Shown: positions 1 through 7,218, counted from the stretch's first letter. The stretch: DNA of 7,460 bases from Candidatus Omnitrophota bacterium (GCA_028717045.1 JAQUON010000073.1:1-7460), one strand, 5' to 3'. Notes: generated by a model from the letters alone, not told the origin. Numbers and translations: made by a program.

Positions 1-206
1 ATTTCTATATTAAATTCTTCCTCCAAAGCCATCACTGCCTCTATAGAATCTAAGGAGTCAAAATTTAAATCTTCCTTAAAATGAGTATTTGACTCCAACT
101 CACATTCAACACGCTTAATTTTTTCAGTTAGCGCCTGCTTTATTCTCTGAATAAATTCTTGCTTCTGGCGCTCCGGGATTTTTGGCTTTTTCTTAAAAAA
201 GTCCAT
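1..206 (-). CDS. Acyl carrier protein, N-terminal part (cut by window edge)
   Basis: Acyl carrier protein: carries growing or finished acyl chains as thioesters on a 4'-phosphopantetheine arm in the cytoplasm. Hand translation from ATG at 206 gives 68 residues before the window ends, still open. The diagnostic stretch DSLDSIEAVMALEEEF lies at residues 50-65, with the predicted phosphopantetheine serine at Ser51 (codon 56-54) and the acidic helix II that docks partner enzymes. Ser51 sits about 14 residues later than in typical ACPs, because of a Lys-rich N-terminus beginning MDFFKKKPKIPERQ. A Shine-Dalgarno-like AAGGG precedes the ATG, and the gene starts 7 bases after the AbrB-like stop codon, so it belongs to the same operon. 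The C-terminal third (helix III onwards) lies outside. Family assignment is strong. Whether this is the housekeeping ACP or a dedicated paralogue cannot be told; the operon position favours a paralogue. Confidence 0.88.
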   Translation of the reverse strand, partial: MDFFKKKPKIPERQKQEFIQRIKQALTEKIKRVECELESNTHFKEDLNFDSLDSIEAVMALEEEFNIE

Positions 207-213
207 TCTGCCC

Positions 214-429
214 TTAGAGTCCTCTATAAATCTTATCCCCTGCTTTTTCCAAAAACCTGCTGAAATATTTTTCCGGCACGAGGCTGATTATCTTTTTATC
301 AAGTTCGGCGAAAACCATCAGGCGGTCTTTCGGCTTGATGTTGAAGGATTTTCTTAATTTGGCCGGAATAACCGCCTGCCCTCTTTTTCCCACTGTTACC
401 GCGCCATAAATTTTGCTTTTAGAACGCAT
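214..429 (-). CDS. AbrB/MazE/SpoVT-type DNA-binding protein
   Basis: A 71-residue protein whose residues 10-45 match the swapped-hairpin AbrB/SpoVT fold: VTVGKRGQAVIPAKLRKSF followed by NIKPKDRLMVF. The G-Q-x-x-I-P-x-x-x-R core is typical of the family, which binds DNA as a dimer of interlocked beta-hairpins. The last 20 or so residues (YFSRFLEKAGDKIYRGL) look helical and are not part of the domain. The start codon directly abuts the TGA of the upstream membrane-protein gene, and its ribosome site AAAGGA lies inside that gene's last codons, so translation is probably coupled. It could be a transition-state-type regulator or an antitoxin-like protein. No toxin gene (PIN, MazF, RelE) follows; the next gene is an acyl carrier protein, so a transcription-regulator role is preferred. 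Its target is unknown; the operon itself is the simplest guess. Confidence 0.82.
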   Translation of the reverse strand: MRSKSKIYGAVTVGKRGQAVIPAKLRKSFNIKPKDRLMVFAELDKKIISLVPEKYFSRFLEKAGDKIYRGL

Positions 430-642
430 TCAATCGTCCTTTGCCATTACGATTATGACATAGGCTACGACAATTATACCGGCGATAATCCGCATTTTCT
501 CTTTAACGATAAAATGATAATCGTGGCCTATATCTACCCAAAACCAAAAAAGCGAATGCCATTCTTCCCTGAATCCCGAAAATAGCAAGACAAGAATGGC
601 ACTGATTAATAACGTAGCTTTGCGCACCCTGCCGATTCTCAT
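430..642 (-). CDS. Small two-helix membrane protein, unknown function
   Basis: A 70-residue protein that I do not recognise. Two hydrophobic segments are visible, roughly residues 9-23 (TLLISAILVLLFSGF) and 51-66 (RIIAGIIVVAYVIIVMA). They are separated by an aromatic and His-rich loop containing WHSLFWFW and HDYHFIVKEK. The basic N-terminus (MRIGRVRK) would be cytoplasmic, and the C-terminus (AKDD) would be on the same side, giving a helical hairpin. An AGAGGAAG ribosome site sits just upstream of the ATG, partly overlapping the end of the PII-like gene 10 bases away, and its stop TGA abuts the next ATG. This spacing and the good ribosome site argue for a real gene despite its size. Being in a pump operon, it may be a small accessory subunit of the permease, but nothing in the sequence proves contact. 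Confidence 0.68.
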   Translation of the reverse strand: MRIGRVRKATLLISAILVLLFSGFREEWHSLFWFWVDIGHDYHFIVKEKMRIIAGIIVVAYVIIVMAKDD

Positions 643-652
643 TCGGCTTCCT

Positions 653-946
653 CTATGTTATCTCATCCAGGCCCCAGGCAAACGCCTTTACGCCTTCTTT
701 GCCCAATTTCTTGCGCAATTCTTTAATACAGGAAACAAACTGCTTTGCTTCAATATCTTGGCAGGCAGTATATAAAACATTGTTCCTTCCGGGCCAGATG
801 TCATCTCCTAAATGCGTGCCGGATGTTGAGCCCTTGCCAAAAACTCCTTTTATCTTGGTGTAATTCTTGAGGCCGCAATTCTCCATGACCTCCATTACTT
901 CATCATCAATCGCTTCATTATAGGCAATCATCACCATCTTCATCAT
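653..946 (-). CDS. PII-like signalling protein of the RND-efflux-associated type
   Basis: A 97-residue cytoplasmic protein with the length and beta-alpha-beta-beta-alpha-beta rhythm of the GlnB/PII superfamily: an opening strand (KMVMIAYN), a helix (DDEVMEVMENCG), and a loop GKGSTSGTHLGDDIWPGRNN at about 37-56 where PII proteins carry their T-loop. A strand NVLYTACQD, a helix (residues 65-82) and a final strand (VKAFAWGL) follow. From memory, proteins with the same G-K-G-x-T-S-G, H-x-G and W-P-G-x-N-N pattern are encoded beside RND efflux genes, the group called PII-NG. It lacks the canonical PII T-loop tyrosine context, so nitrogen sensing should not be assumed. The ATG overlaps the permease stop as ATGA, and GGAGG lies 9 bases upstream, which supports the first of two adjacent Met codons. 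A likely role is ligand- or metal-responsive control of the pump; this is inference. Confidence 0.72.
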   Translation of the reverse strand: MMKMVMIAYNEAIDDEVMEVMENCGLKNYTKIKGVFGKGSTSGTHLGDDIWPGRNNVLYTACQDIEAKQFVSCIKELRKKLGKEGVKAFAWGLDEIT

Positions 947-3900
947 TTCTTTTTGCCTCCATTCTTTCTAATCTTCGCCTCAAATACCGCATAAAGTGTA
1001 GGCACAAAAAACATAGTAATTAACGTAGATAAACTAAGCCCTCCGAGCATAGTAATACCTAGCGGCTGCCAAACCTCCGAGCCCTCTCCTGTAGAAAGAG
1101 CCAAAGGAAAGAGTCCTGCTATGGTGGTAATCGTAGTCATCAGCACCGGCCTTAACCTCTCTTTACCTCCGATGGTTACCGCATCCAACATAGAGAATCC
1201 GCGGGCGCGCAGGATATTGATATAACTTATCAAAACTATAGCATTGTTAACCACTATACCCATAAGCATAACCATGCCTAAGAAGGTTATTACGCTCAAC
1301 GTAGTTTGGGTTAAAACAAATCCCAAAATTACTCCGGTAAAAGTAAAGGGTATGGAAAACATAACTATAAACGGGTCCAATAAAGATTCAAATTGCGCAG
1401 CCATCACCATATATACCAAGGCAATGCCTAACAACAAAAGAAGAGTCAAATCCTTAAATGCCTTTCCCTGCTCTTCCGCCTCGCCGCCAAAATTTATTAC
1501 GATATCAGAAGGTATGGTTATCCTCTGCAGGTTATTCTTAATATCCTCGATGACCTTGCCCATTGAGCGCTTGTAAGTATTGCATTCTACCCTAAGCACT
1601 CTTTCACGATTCTTGCGCTCAATCTCAATAGGGCCCGCGGTTTCATAAACCCTGGCAACAGTGCTTAATCTAATCTGCTTGCCGGTAAAAGGCGAAACTA
1701 TGGAGAGGCTTTCCACATCTTCTGGTTTGGCGCGGAAGCGCTCTTCCAGACGCACATAAATATCGTAGGTTTCTCCTTTTTCGCGGTATTTAGTGGCAGT
1801 TGCGCCCTCAACAAAAGTCTTGATACTATCGGCAATGGTACGCATATTTAGTCCCAAAGCCGCTGCCTTTTCCCGATACACTTCTATTCTTAGCTCCGGC
1901 CGGTTCAATTCCCGGGAAATGCTTACATCTATTGCCCCCGGGGTTTTTTCCATAATTTCCTTTATTTTTTGCGCCAGGGCATCAGTGTCTTCAAAAGAAT
2001 GGCCGATAATCTCTAATTGGATTTGTTTTCCCATGGTTCCCGTAATAATCCTGCCCAAAGGGCTACCGGTAGAAATATCTGTCTTTAATACGCCCGGTAT
2101 CTGTTTAATTCTTTTTCTGATGACTTGGGCTATTTCTTTAACTGAACGCTTTCTTTCAGTCTTGGGCACAAGTTTAGCCCCTCCGGAAGTAATATGGGTT
2201 CCTGACTGTGCTCCCATTACCGCGCCAATTCCCTGGCTCTGGCCGCTTCTTACATAAATAAACTTTTCTTCAGGCACTTCCTCTTTGAAAATATCTTCTA
2301 TTTTTTCGGCAACTTTGTCGGTCTCCTCTACGCGCGTGCCTATAGGAAGATTGATCGTAGTACGCAAATCTCCCGAATCCTGTTCTGGTATAAATTCGTT
2401 TCCCACAAAGCGGGTTAAAAACAAACTAAAAATAAATACCCCTAAAAAACCAAAGATAACTATTTTTTTATGACCTAAACACCAGGCTAAACATTTGCTG
2501 TAGAATTCTTCCCAGGATTTAAACCAACGCTCGGAAATCTGGTAAAATTTACTGAACCATTTATTTTTAGTTTCGGTTTGGCCATTATTAATTCTCATCC
2601 ATTGGGAGCAAAGCATCGGGCTAAAGGTCGCGGCGGTAAAAAGCGAGGCTAAAAGCGTAACGGTTACGATTATGGCTAATTCTGAAAACATTATCCCCAC
2701 CACGCCGGTAATAAAAATCATGGGCAGAAATACCACTACTGTAGTAAGGGTGGACGCCGCAACGGCAAGAAACATCTCAGACGTACCAAAGATTGAGGCC
2801 TCCTGCGGTCGCTGGCCTCTTTCTAAATGGCGATGGACGTTGTCCACTACCACAATTGCATTATCTACCACCATTCCTATGGCAATGGTCAAAGAAGAAA
2901 GACTGATGGTATTTATGGTCTTGCCGCTTAAGAAAAGATAAATAAAGGCAATAAGGAGCGAGAAAGGAATAGTCAAAGCAATGATTAAGCTGGGCAAAAA
3001 CTGACGCAGGAAAAACCAGACTACGAGAATTACCAGGACTCCTCCTATCCAAACCGTAGATTTAAGCGTATTCAGAGAAGTAATAATATCGTGAGAGGAA
3101 TCAAAAACAAAATACATTTTTACATCTTTAGGAAGAGTTTTCTGCAACTCATCTAATTTTTTCTTCACCCGGCTTGCTACTTCTACGGTATTGGTGCCGG
3201 TCTGTTTTTGGATCATCATTAAAAGGCCTTGATTGCGATTGATACGCACAATGTGGGTTACTTCTTTAAAGCTATCCTCTATACGAGCAACATCCTTTAA
3301 GTAAATAAGGTTGCCGTTGCGTTTGCCCAAGATAACCGAATTTATCTCCTCAGGAGTAGCAAACTCTCCGGGCACGCGCAGAAGGTAATCCGTAAAACCC
3401 GACTTTATGCTGCCTGCTGGCTGGGTAACATTTTCTTTAGCTAGGACATTTTGGACGTCAAGTATGGAAAAACCGTATCCTTCAAGCTTGTGCCTGTCTA
3501 TCCAGATGTTAATCTGGCGCTCCAGCCCCCCTCCAAGCTGAACTGTGCCTACCCCGGGAAGCTGCCTTAAAGGGTCACCTACTCTTTTGTCAATCATATC
3601 AAAAAGCTCAGGATAACTCTGTTGGGCGGTAATGCCCACGCCAAGGATAGGAAACATCGCAGTATTAAATTTAAAAATGAAGGGTGTATCCATCTCATCG
3701 GGGATATCGGGGAGGAAACGCTTGGCGCGCTCAATGCGGTCGCGGATATCGTTGGAGGCCTCATCAAGGTTAGTGCCCCAGATAAATTTAAGCGTGATTA
3801 CTGAAACCCCCTCAAGAGAGCGCGAAGTGATTTTTTCAATTCCTGGAGTAGTGGCTAACTGATTTTCTAACGGCTCGCTTACCTTTATTTCCACATCTTC

Positions 3901-4068
3901 GGGGCTGGCGCCCGGATAGGTAGATATAACGGAAATCGCCGGGGGCTCAATCTCAGGCATCATATCTATCCCCAGCCTGGTCAAACTATACAGCGCCAGG
4001 ATAATAATCGCCGAAAAAATCATTATATTCGTAACCGGCCTTTTTACGCCAAATTCTGGTAGGTTCAT
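943..4068 (-). CDS. RND efflux permease (AcrB/MexB superfamily, ACR_tran)
   Basis: Inner-membrane proton-driven pump subunit of 1041 residues, full length for the family and uninterrupted. It begins MNLPEFGVKRPVTNIMIF, the usual cytoplasmic end plus first membrane helix. A large periplasmic loop (about 32-335) follows, then helices 2-6 (about 337-490), a second loop (about 555-870) and helices 8-12 (about 873-1030). Helix 4 carries GMVVDNAIVVVDNV, where Asp402 matches AcrB Asp407, but Asn403 replaces Asp408. Helix 10 has GIVVNNAIVLI, with Asn941 where AcrB has Lys940. R-L-R-P-V-L-M-T at 971-978 keeps the helix-11 Arg and Thr. These features fit general or multidrug-type RND pumps better than CusA/CzcA metal pumps, but the substrate cannot be read out. 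AAGGAG precedes the ATG, 2 bases after the adaptor stop. The gene overlaps the PII-like gene by 4 bases. Confidence 0.96.
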   Translation of the reverse strand: MNLPEFGVKRPVTNIMIFSAIIILALYSLTRLGIDMMPEIEPPAISVISTYPGASPEDVEIKVSEPLENQLATTPGIEKITSRSLEGVSVITLKFIWGTNLDEASNDIRDRIERAKRFLPDIPDEMDTPFIFKFNTAMFPILGVGITAQQSYPELFDMIDKRVGDPLRQLPGVGTVQLGGGLERQINIWIDRHKLEGYGFSILDVQNVLAKENVTQPAGSIKSGFTDYLLRVPGEFATPEEINSVILGKRNGNLIYLKDVARIEDSFKEVTHIVRINRNQGLLMMIQKQTGTNTVEVASRVKKKLDELQKTLPKDVKMYFVFDSSHDIITSLNTLKSTVWIGGVLVILVVWFFLRQFLPSLIIALTIPFSLLIAFIYLFLSGKTINTISLSSLTIAIGMVVDNAIVVVDNVHRHLERGQRPQEASIFGTSEMFLAVAASTLTTVVVFLPMIFITGVVGIMFSELAIIVTVTLLASLFTAATFSPMLCSQWMRINNGQTETKNKWFSKFYQISERWFKSWEEFYSKCLAWCLGHKKIVIFGFLGVFIFSLFLTRFVGNEFIPEQDSGDLRTTINLPIGTRVEETDKVAEKIEDIFKEEVPEEKFIYVRSGQSQGIGAVMGAQSGTHITSGGAKLVPKTERKRSVKEIAQVIRKRIKQIPGVLKTDISTGSPLGRIITGTMGKQIQLEIIGHSFEDTDALAQKIKEIMEKTPGAIDVSISRELNRPELRIEVYREKAAALGLNMRTIADSIKTFVEGATATKYREKGETYDIYVRLEERFRAKPEDVESLSIVSPFTGKQIRLSTVARVYETAGPIEIERKNRERVLRVECNTYKRSMGKVIEDIKNNLQRITIPSDIVINFGGEAEEQGKAFKDLTLLLLLGIALVYMVMAAQFESLLDPFIVMFSIPFTFTGVILGFVLTQTTLSVITFLGMVMLMGIVVNNAIVLISYINILRARGFSMLDAVTIGGKERLRPVLMTTITTIAGLFPLALSTGEGSEVWQPLGITMLGGLSLSTLITMFFVPTLYAVFEAKIRKNGGKKK

Positions 4069-4070
4069 AT

Positions 4071-5009
4071 TTATTTATCTCCTTGGGATTCGATCTTCTC
4101 TGTTGTTTTTCCTTCTTCGATGCTAACGGGAGCACCGTCATACAATTGCTGCTGCCCCATCACTACTACCAAATCCCCTTCTTTCAGGCCCTCCGATACC
4201 TCGTAATAAGCTGCCTGGCGTATCCCTAATTTGATATTTCTCTGATGCGCCGCATTGCCGTTGACAGCATACACGTAAAGACCGGGCTCTTTGCCCATAA
4301 TCGCCTCTTTGACAATTACCGGCACATCTTTGCGCTCTTCAATCACTAGCTTCACCTGGGCAAACATGCCGGATTTTAAAGCGTGATCTGAATTGGAAAT
4401 AATTATTTCTATAGGCGCAGTGCGCGTTTCAAGATCAAGCACCGGGCTTATGCGCGAAACCTTGCCGATAAATTCTTTGCCGGGATAAGCCTGCACAAAA
4501 ATCTGGGCGGTCTGGCCTACGGAAATTTTCGGCAGGTATTGTTCCGGAATATCAAGGTCTATTTTTACGTTATCCATATGCACTGCTAAAGCAACCTGTG
4601 TTTGCGGTGAAACCTGTGTCCCGATATCCACGTAAACCCTGCCGATAATCCCGCTCATCGGGCTTTCTACCGGCGCCTTCTCAAATTTAAATCCCACCTC
4701 ATCGCGGTCTATGTAGGCGATAACATCCCCTTTAGCCACAGAATCGCCCTCGTTCTTAAGCTTCTCGATAATCTTTCCGCCTACCTTAGGATAAACAACC
4801 GCCTCATCCTCTGCCTTGATATCTCCTACATAATCCAGGGTATTCTGAATATCCTTAAGCTCAACCCGCATAACCCTGACCGGGACAGCCTCCTTCTGCT
4901 CCTTTGCTTTCTCTTCGGGAGAGGGACCGCATCCGGTAATGGCGAAAAGAAACAATCCTAAACCTATGTATAAATATAAAGGTAAACGCAAATTATTTTT
5001 GTTTGTCAT
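4071..5009 (-). CDS. RND periplasmic adaptor lipoprotein (membrane fusion protein), hairpin-less
   Basis: Periplasmic adaptor joining the RND permease to the outer-membrane channel; 312 residues, short for the family. Residues 10-26 form a lipoprotein signal peptide ending in ITGC, so Cys27 is the predicted lipidated N-terminus; the next residue is Gly. A charged linker is followed by the two halves of the biotinyl-lipoyl domain: about 70-101 (YPKVGGKIIEKLKNEGDSV) and 116-145 (SPMSGIIGRVYVDIGTQV). The beta-barrel (about 146-222, including SVGQTAQIFVQAYPGKEF) and the membrane-proximal domain (about 229-297) come next. The two lipoyl halves are joined by only about 14 residues (DRDEVGFKFEKAPV), so the long coiled-coil hairpin of AcrA/MexA is absent. 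I recall BesA of Borrelia as a comparable hairpin-less adaptor. AGAGGAG lies 7 bases before the ATG; the gene starts 4 bases after the OMF stop. Confidence 0.94.
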   Translation of the reverse strand: MTNKNNLRLPLYLYIGLGLFLFAITGCGPSPEEKAKEQKEAVPVRVMRVELKDIQNTLDYVGDIKAEDEAVVYPKVGGKIIEKLKNEGDSVAKGDVIAYIDRDEVGFKFEKAPVESPMSGIIGRVYVDIGTQVSPQTQVALAVHMDNVKIDLDIPEQYLPKISVGQTAQIFVQAYPGKEFIGKVSRISPVLDLETRTAPIEIIISNSDHALKSGMFAQVKLVIEERKDVPVIVKEAIMGKEPGLYVYAVNGNAAHQRNIKLGIRQAAYYEVSEGLKEGDLVVVMGQQQLYDGAPVSIEEGKTTEKIESQGDK

Positions 5010-5013
5010 TTCT

Positions 5014-6564
5014 TCACTCCTCTAATTTTATGTCATTTTTGGCCAGGGTTAAACCTTGAGATTTATCAAGATTAATGAGCGTTACATTGTAATCAATTAA
5101 GCTCTTTACATAGTCAAGCTCAGCCTGCGATAATTTATCCTGATAATCCAGCATATCGTGAGTAGAAACCTGGCCTGCGGCGTAACGCTCTTTCTGCGCC
5201 TCGTAATTCTGGGTCTCTTTCTCCTTGGAAAGCTTAGCCACATCTACCTGTTGCTTCTGTGTTTTAACTAACCTGACTTTATCCCTTATTTCCAGAATAA
5301 TATTCTGCTCTAATCTTCTGAATGAAAGCAGGGCCTGGGCTTTTTCTAATTTTTTCTGGTCATATTTTGCCCGGTCCCCGCTGCCCCAGGGAAGGCTGAA
5401 TTTGACTCCGACGCTCCAGTCGGTATAATCGGAGTCAACTTTTTCAAGGGCGTCCTGATAATCTTTTCCCAAGCCGTTTAAGCCGAAACTGCCTATCAGG
5501 TCAACGGTAGGAAGCAAAGCGTTCTTGGAAGTCGCGATTTTGATATCCCGGCTTTTTAAATCTATTTTTGCGGAGTAGTAATCCGGCCTGTATTCAAAGG
5601 CGCTTTTTAAGCTTTGCAATAAATCCACCTCTTCAACCTTAAATTCCGGCTTGTCTATCAATTCAATCTTGGCATTCCAGACTTCAGGGTCATCTACTAA
5701 ATTGGTAATGAGCTTAAGGTCGTCTTCCGCTTTCTTCATCTGCGTCTCAGCCGCAAGCACTGCTTTTTCTCTTTGCGCTGCGGCAGCCTCTGTTTCCAGT
5801 AAATCGACGGAGCTGACAAGCCCTTTCTGGTATCGAGCCCTGTTTATCTCCAATAAATGCTGGGCGCGCTCCAGAGACAGCTTGGCAATAGCGTAACTTT
5901 CCAGATAGAATATATAATTGTAATAAGCTGTTTTTGACTTGCTGATAGTATCCATCACTGTGTCTTTAAAAGACGCGCTGGATTGCAGCCTATTATTCTG
6001 CGCTACTATAATATCCGCTTTATTTACTAGGATGCCAAAATTCCTAAAGAGCGGCTGGGTTATGGTAATCTTTGGCTCGGTAGTATAATAAGGATTTGGG
6101 CTCTGAGTGCTTACACTACTCTTATACCTCTCATTCAAAAAATCTATATCGTATTCTGTTCCGGTGATTAATTTTCCGGATGCGCCGATATTGAAATCTA
6201 TGTCTCTAGTTTTTGAAGTTCCCGGATATAATGTACTAGTAGACGCCTTGGTGTTATCGCGCAAGGTATAATCCGCACTAAATGTCGGCTCAAAATCCGC
6301 TTTGGCTATCCTTACATCGTCTTCTTTTATCTTTGGTTCAATACGCTTGATAAGAATTTCAGAATTATTTTTTAAAGCATACGCAATACAATCAACCAGG
6401 CCTATCCTCAAAACTCTATCCTGCGCTCCGGCAGCCATAAAAAGAGCTTTCTCTATCTCCCGCGTTTTCTCCTCGTCAGCGGATTTTTTATCTGCGGCAA
6501 ATGCCGGAAGAAAAGGCCCAAAAATAAGAGTATTTATGAGCAAGATGTTTAAGAGCTTCCTCAT
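5014..6564 (-). CDS. TolC-family outer membrane factor (OEP channel)
   Basis: Outer-membrane channel of the tripartite pump, 516 residues including a Sec signal peptide (MRKLLNILLINTLIFGPFLPAFA, probable cleavage after Ala23). The mature protein has the two OEP repeats expected of TolC trimer subunits. In the first half, VDCIAYALKNNSEI starts the helical part, a Thr/Ser-rich beta section with outer strands spans about 95-170, and ITQPLFRNFG and RYQKGLVSSVDLLETEAA follow. In the second half, YRPDYYSAKIDLKSRD, SVGVKFSLPWGSGDRAKYDQ and RYAAGQVSTHDMLDYQDKL match the same positions. The paired R-Y-x-x-G-x-V-S motifs near 243 and 460 show the internal duplication. There is no lipobox, so it is TolC-like rather than an OprM-type lipoprotein. 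Its ATG overlaps the TetR stop as ATGA, with GGAG 8 bases upstream. Confidence 0.94.
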   Translation of the reverse strand: MRKLLNILLINTLIFGPFLPAFAADKKSADEEKTREIEKALFMAAGAQDRVLRIGLVDCIAYALKNNSEILIKRIEPKIKEDDVRIAKADFEPTFSADYTLRDNTKASTSTLYPGTSKTRDIDFNIGASGKLITGTEYDIDFLNERYKSSVSTQSPNPYYTTEPKITITQPLFRNFGILVNKADIIVAQNNRLQSSASFKDTVMDTISKSKTAYYNYIFYLESYAIAKLSLERAQHLLEINRARYQKGLVSSVDLLETEAAAAQREKAVLAAETQMKKAEDDLKLITNLVDDPEVWNAKIELIDKPEFKVEEVDLLQSLKSAFEYRPDYYSAKIDLKSRDIKIATSKNALLPTVDLIGSFGLNGLGKDYQDALEKVDSDYTDWSVGVKFSLPWGSGDRAKYDQKKLEKAQALLSFRRLEQNIILEIRDKVRLVKTQKQQVDVAKLSKEKETQNYEAQKERYAAGQVSTHDMLDYQDKLSQAELDYVKSLIDYNVTLINLDKSQGLTLAKNDIKLEE

Positions 6565-7184
6565 TGTTTTTGCTCCACCCCTTTAAAGAAAATATCCAGG
6601 ATAAAATCTGTCATATCAGTTATTCTTTCTTTCTTGCACGCTCCTTTAAGCCAGGGGATGATAACCGCATTTAGCATCGAAGCTAACACATAAGCCAATC
6701 TTTTTATATCTAAGTCCTTCCTAATCAGAAGCTTCTCTTGGGCATCTCTGAGCAATTCAGTAATGTAATCAATGTATTTCACGAATTTATCCACTGCGCT
6801 CTTTGAAATCTTATCCTTTATTGCCCAGCGCAACCCCCCTCTTTCTGAAAAATAAATCCTAAAGAAATCCTGATTCCCCTCAAAATACGCTAATTGCTGA
6901 CGAACTAAAACCTTGATTTTTTCTTTTGCGTCTTCTGTTTTATTTACTTCTTTTTTTACCTCAGATATTAAATCCGCTATCTTTCTTTCTATCAGATTCA
7001 AATACAAGACTTCTTTGTCCTTAAAGTACAAATAAATTGTCCCCACGGCATACTGGGCTTGTCTGGCTATGTCTTGAATTGTCGCCTTGTGATACCCTTT
7101 TGTGGCAAAAACATGCTCAGCCGCCTTTAGGATATCGCTTTGACGCAATAACCTATCTCTTTCTTTTCTGTTAAACGCGGCCAT
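6561..7184 (-). CDS. TetR-family transcriptional repressor
   Basis: Cytoplasmic ligand-responsive repressor, first gene of the operon. The chosen start is ATG at 7184 (207 residues), because GAGGGAG at 7200-7194 lies 9 bases upstream. The longer frame from ATG 7202 adds six residues (MREMVK) but has no ribosome site, and ATG 7193 abuts the purine run. An N-terminal TetR helix-turn-helix occupies about residues 16-62: ILKAAEHVFATKGYHKATI, DIARQAQYAVGTIYLYFKDKE. The invariant G-T-I-Y-x-Y-F follows the recognition helix; Gln replaces the usual Gly of the turn. The remaining helices form the ligand-binding and dimer domain, which has no recognisable ligand signature. The helix-turn-helix resembles that of Bacillus FadR as I remember it. 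The gene overlaps the OMF start by 4 bases and lies under a promoter bearing dyads, so autorepression of the whole operon is likely. Confidence 0.93.
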   Translation of the reverse strand: MAAFNRKERDRLLRQSDILKAAEHVFATKGYHKATIQDIARQAQYAVGTIYLYFKDKEVLYLNLIERKIADLISEVKKEVNKTEDAKEKIKVLVRQQLAYFEGNQDFFRIYFSERGGLRWAIKDKISKSAVDKFVKYIDYITELLRDAQEKLLIRKDLDIKRLAYVLASMLNAVIIPWLKGACKKERITDMTDFILDIFFKGVEQKQ

Positions 7185-7193
7185 TTTAACCAT

Positions 7194-7200
7194 CTCCCTC
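7194..7200 (-). promoter_or_regulatory. Ribosome binding site that decides the TetR start
   Basis: GAGGGAG on the minus strand, separated by 9 bases (ATGGTTAAA) from ATG 7184. No purine-rich site precedes ATG 7202, and for ATG 7193 the site is directly adjacent with no spacer. This makes 7184 the likeliest initiator. Confidence 0.7.
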
Positions 7201-7218
7201 ATTGGAATTATTGCTCAA

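Noticed and set aside
214..642. Toxin-antitoxin module around the AbrB/MazE-like gene
   Set aside because: The adjacent genes are a two-helix membrane protein and an acyl carrier protein; neither resembles a MazF, PIN, RelE or Doc toxin. A small membrane toxin cannot be fully excluded, but the loop-rich 70-residue protein does not look like one.
1244..1576. Plus-strand open frame of 110 codons, and smaller ones at 2285-2473, 2672-2941, 3622-3804 and 3632-3862
   Set aside because: All are antisense to the permease, with no ribosome site or family resemblance. They follow from the codon bias of the real gene.
1793..2257. Plus-strand open frame of 154 codons
   Set aside because: It lies wholly inside the RND permease on the opposite strand, and its product has no recognisable domain and a composition typical of an antisense shadow. 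The minus-strand permease is unambiguous.
2861..3052. Same-strand out-of-frame 63-codon frame within the permease
   Set aside because: It overlaps the conserved helix 2-4 coding region in another frame; the product is low-complexity and unrecognisable.
943..6564. Assignment as a Cus/Czc heavy-metal efflux system
   Set aside because: The PII-like partner is known beside metal pumps, but permease helix 4 (V-D-N-A) and the lack of obvious Met/His-rich metal sites in the adaptor do not support metal specificity. The substrate is left open.
5225..6586. Plus-strand open frames opposite the outer-membrane factor (5225-5428, 5651-5896, 6302-6586)
   Set aside because: They are shadows of the TolC-family gene; Ser/Ala-rich products without domain features.
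7185..7202. Upstream start (ATG 7202) for the TetR gene
   Set aside because: No Shine-Dalgarno precedes it, and the only good ribosome site (7200-7194) lies downstream of it and is correctly spaced for ATG 7184.
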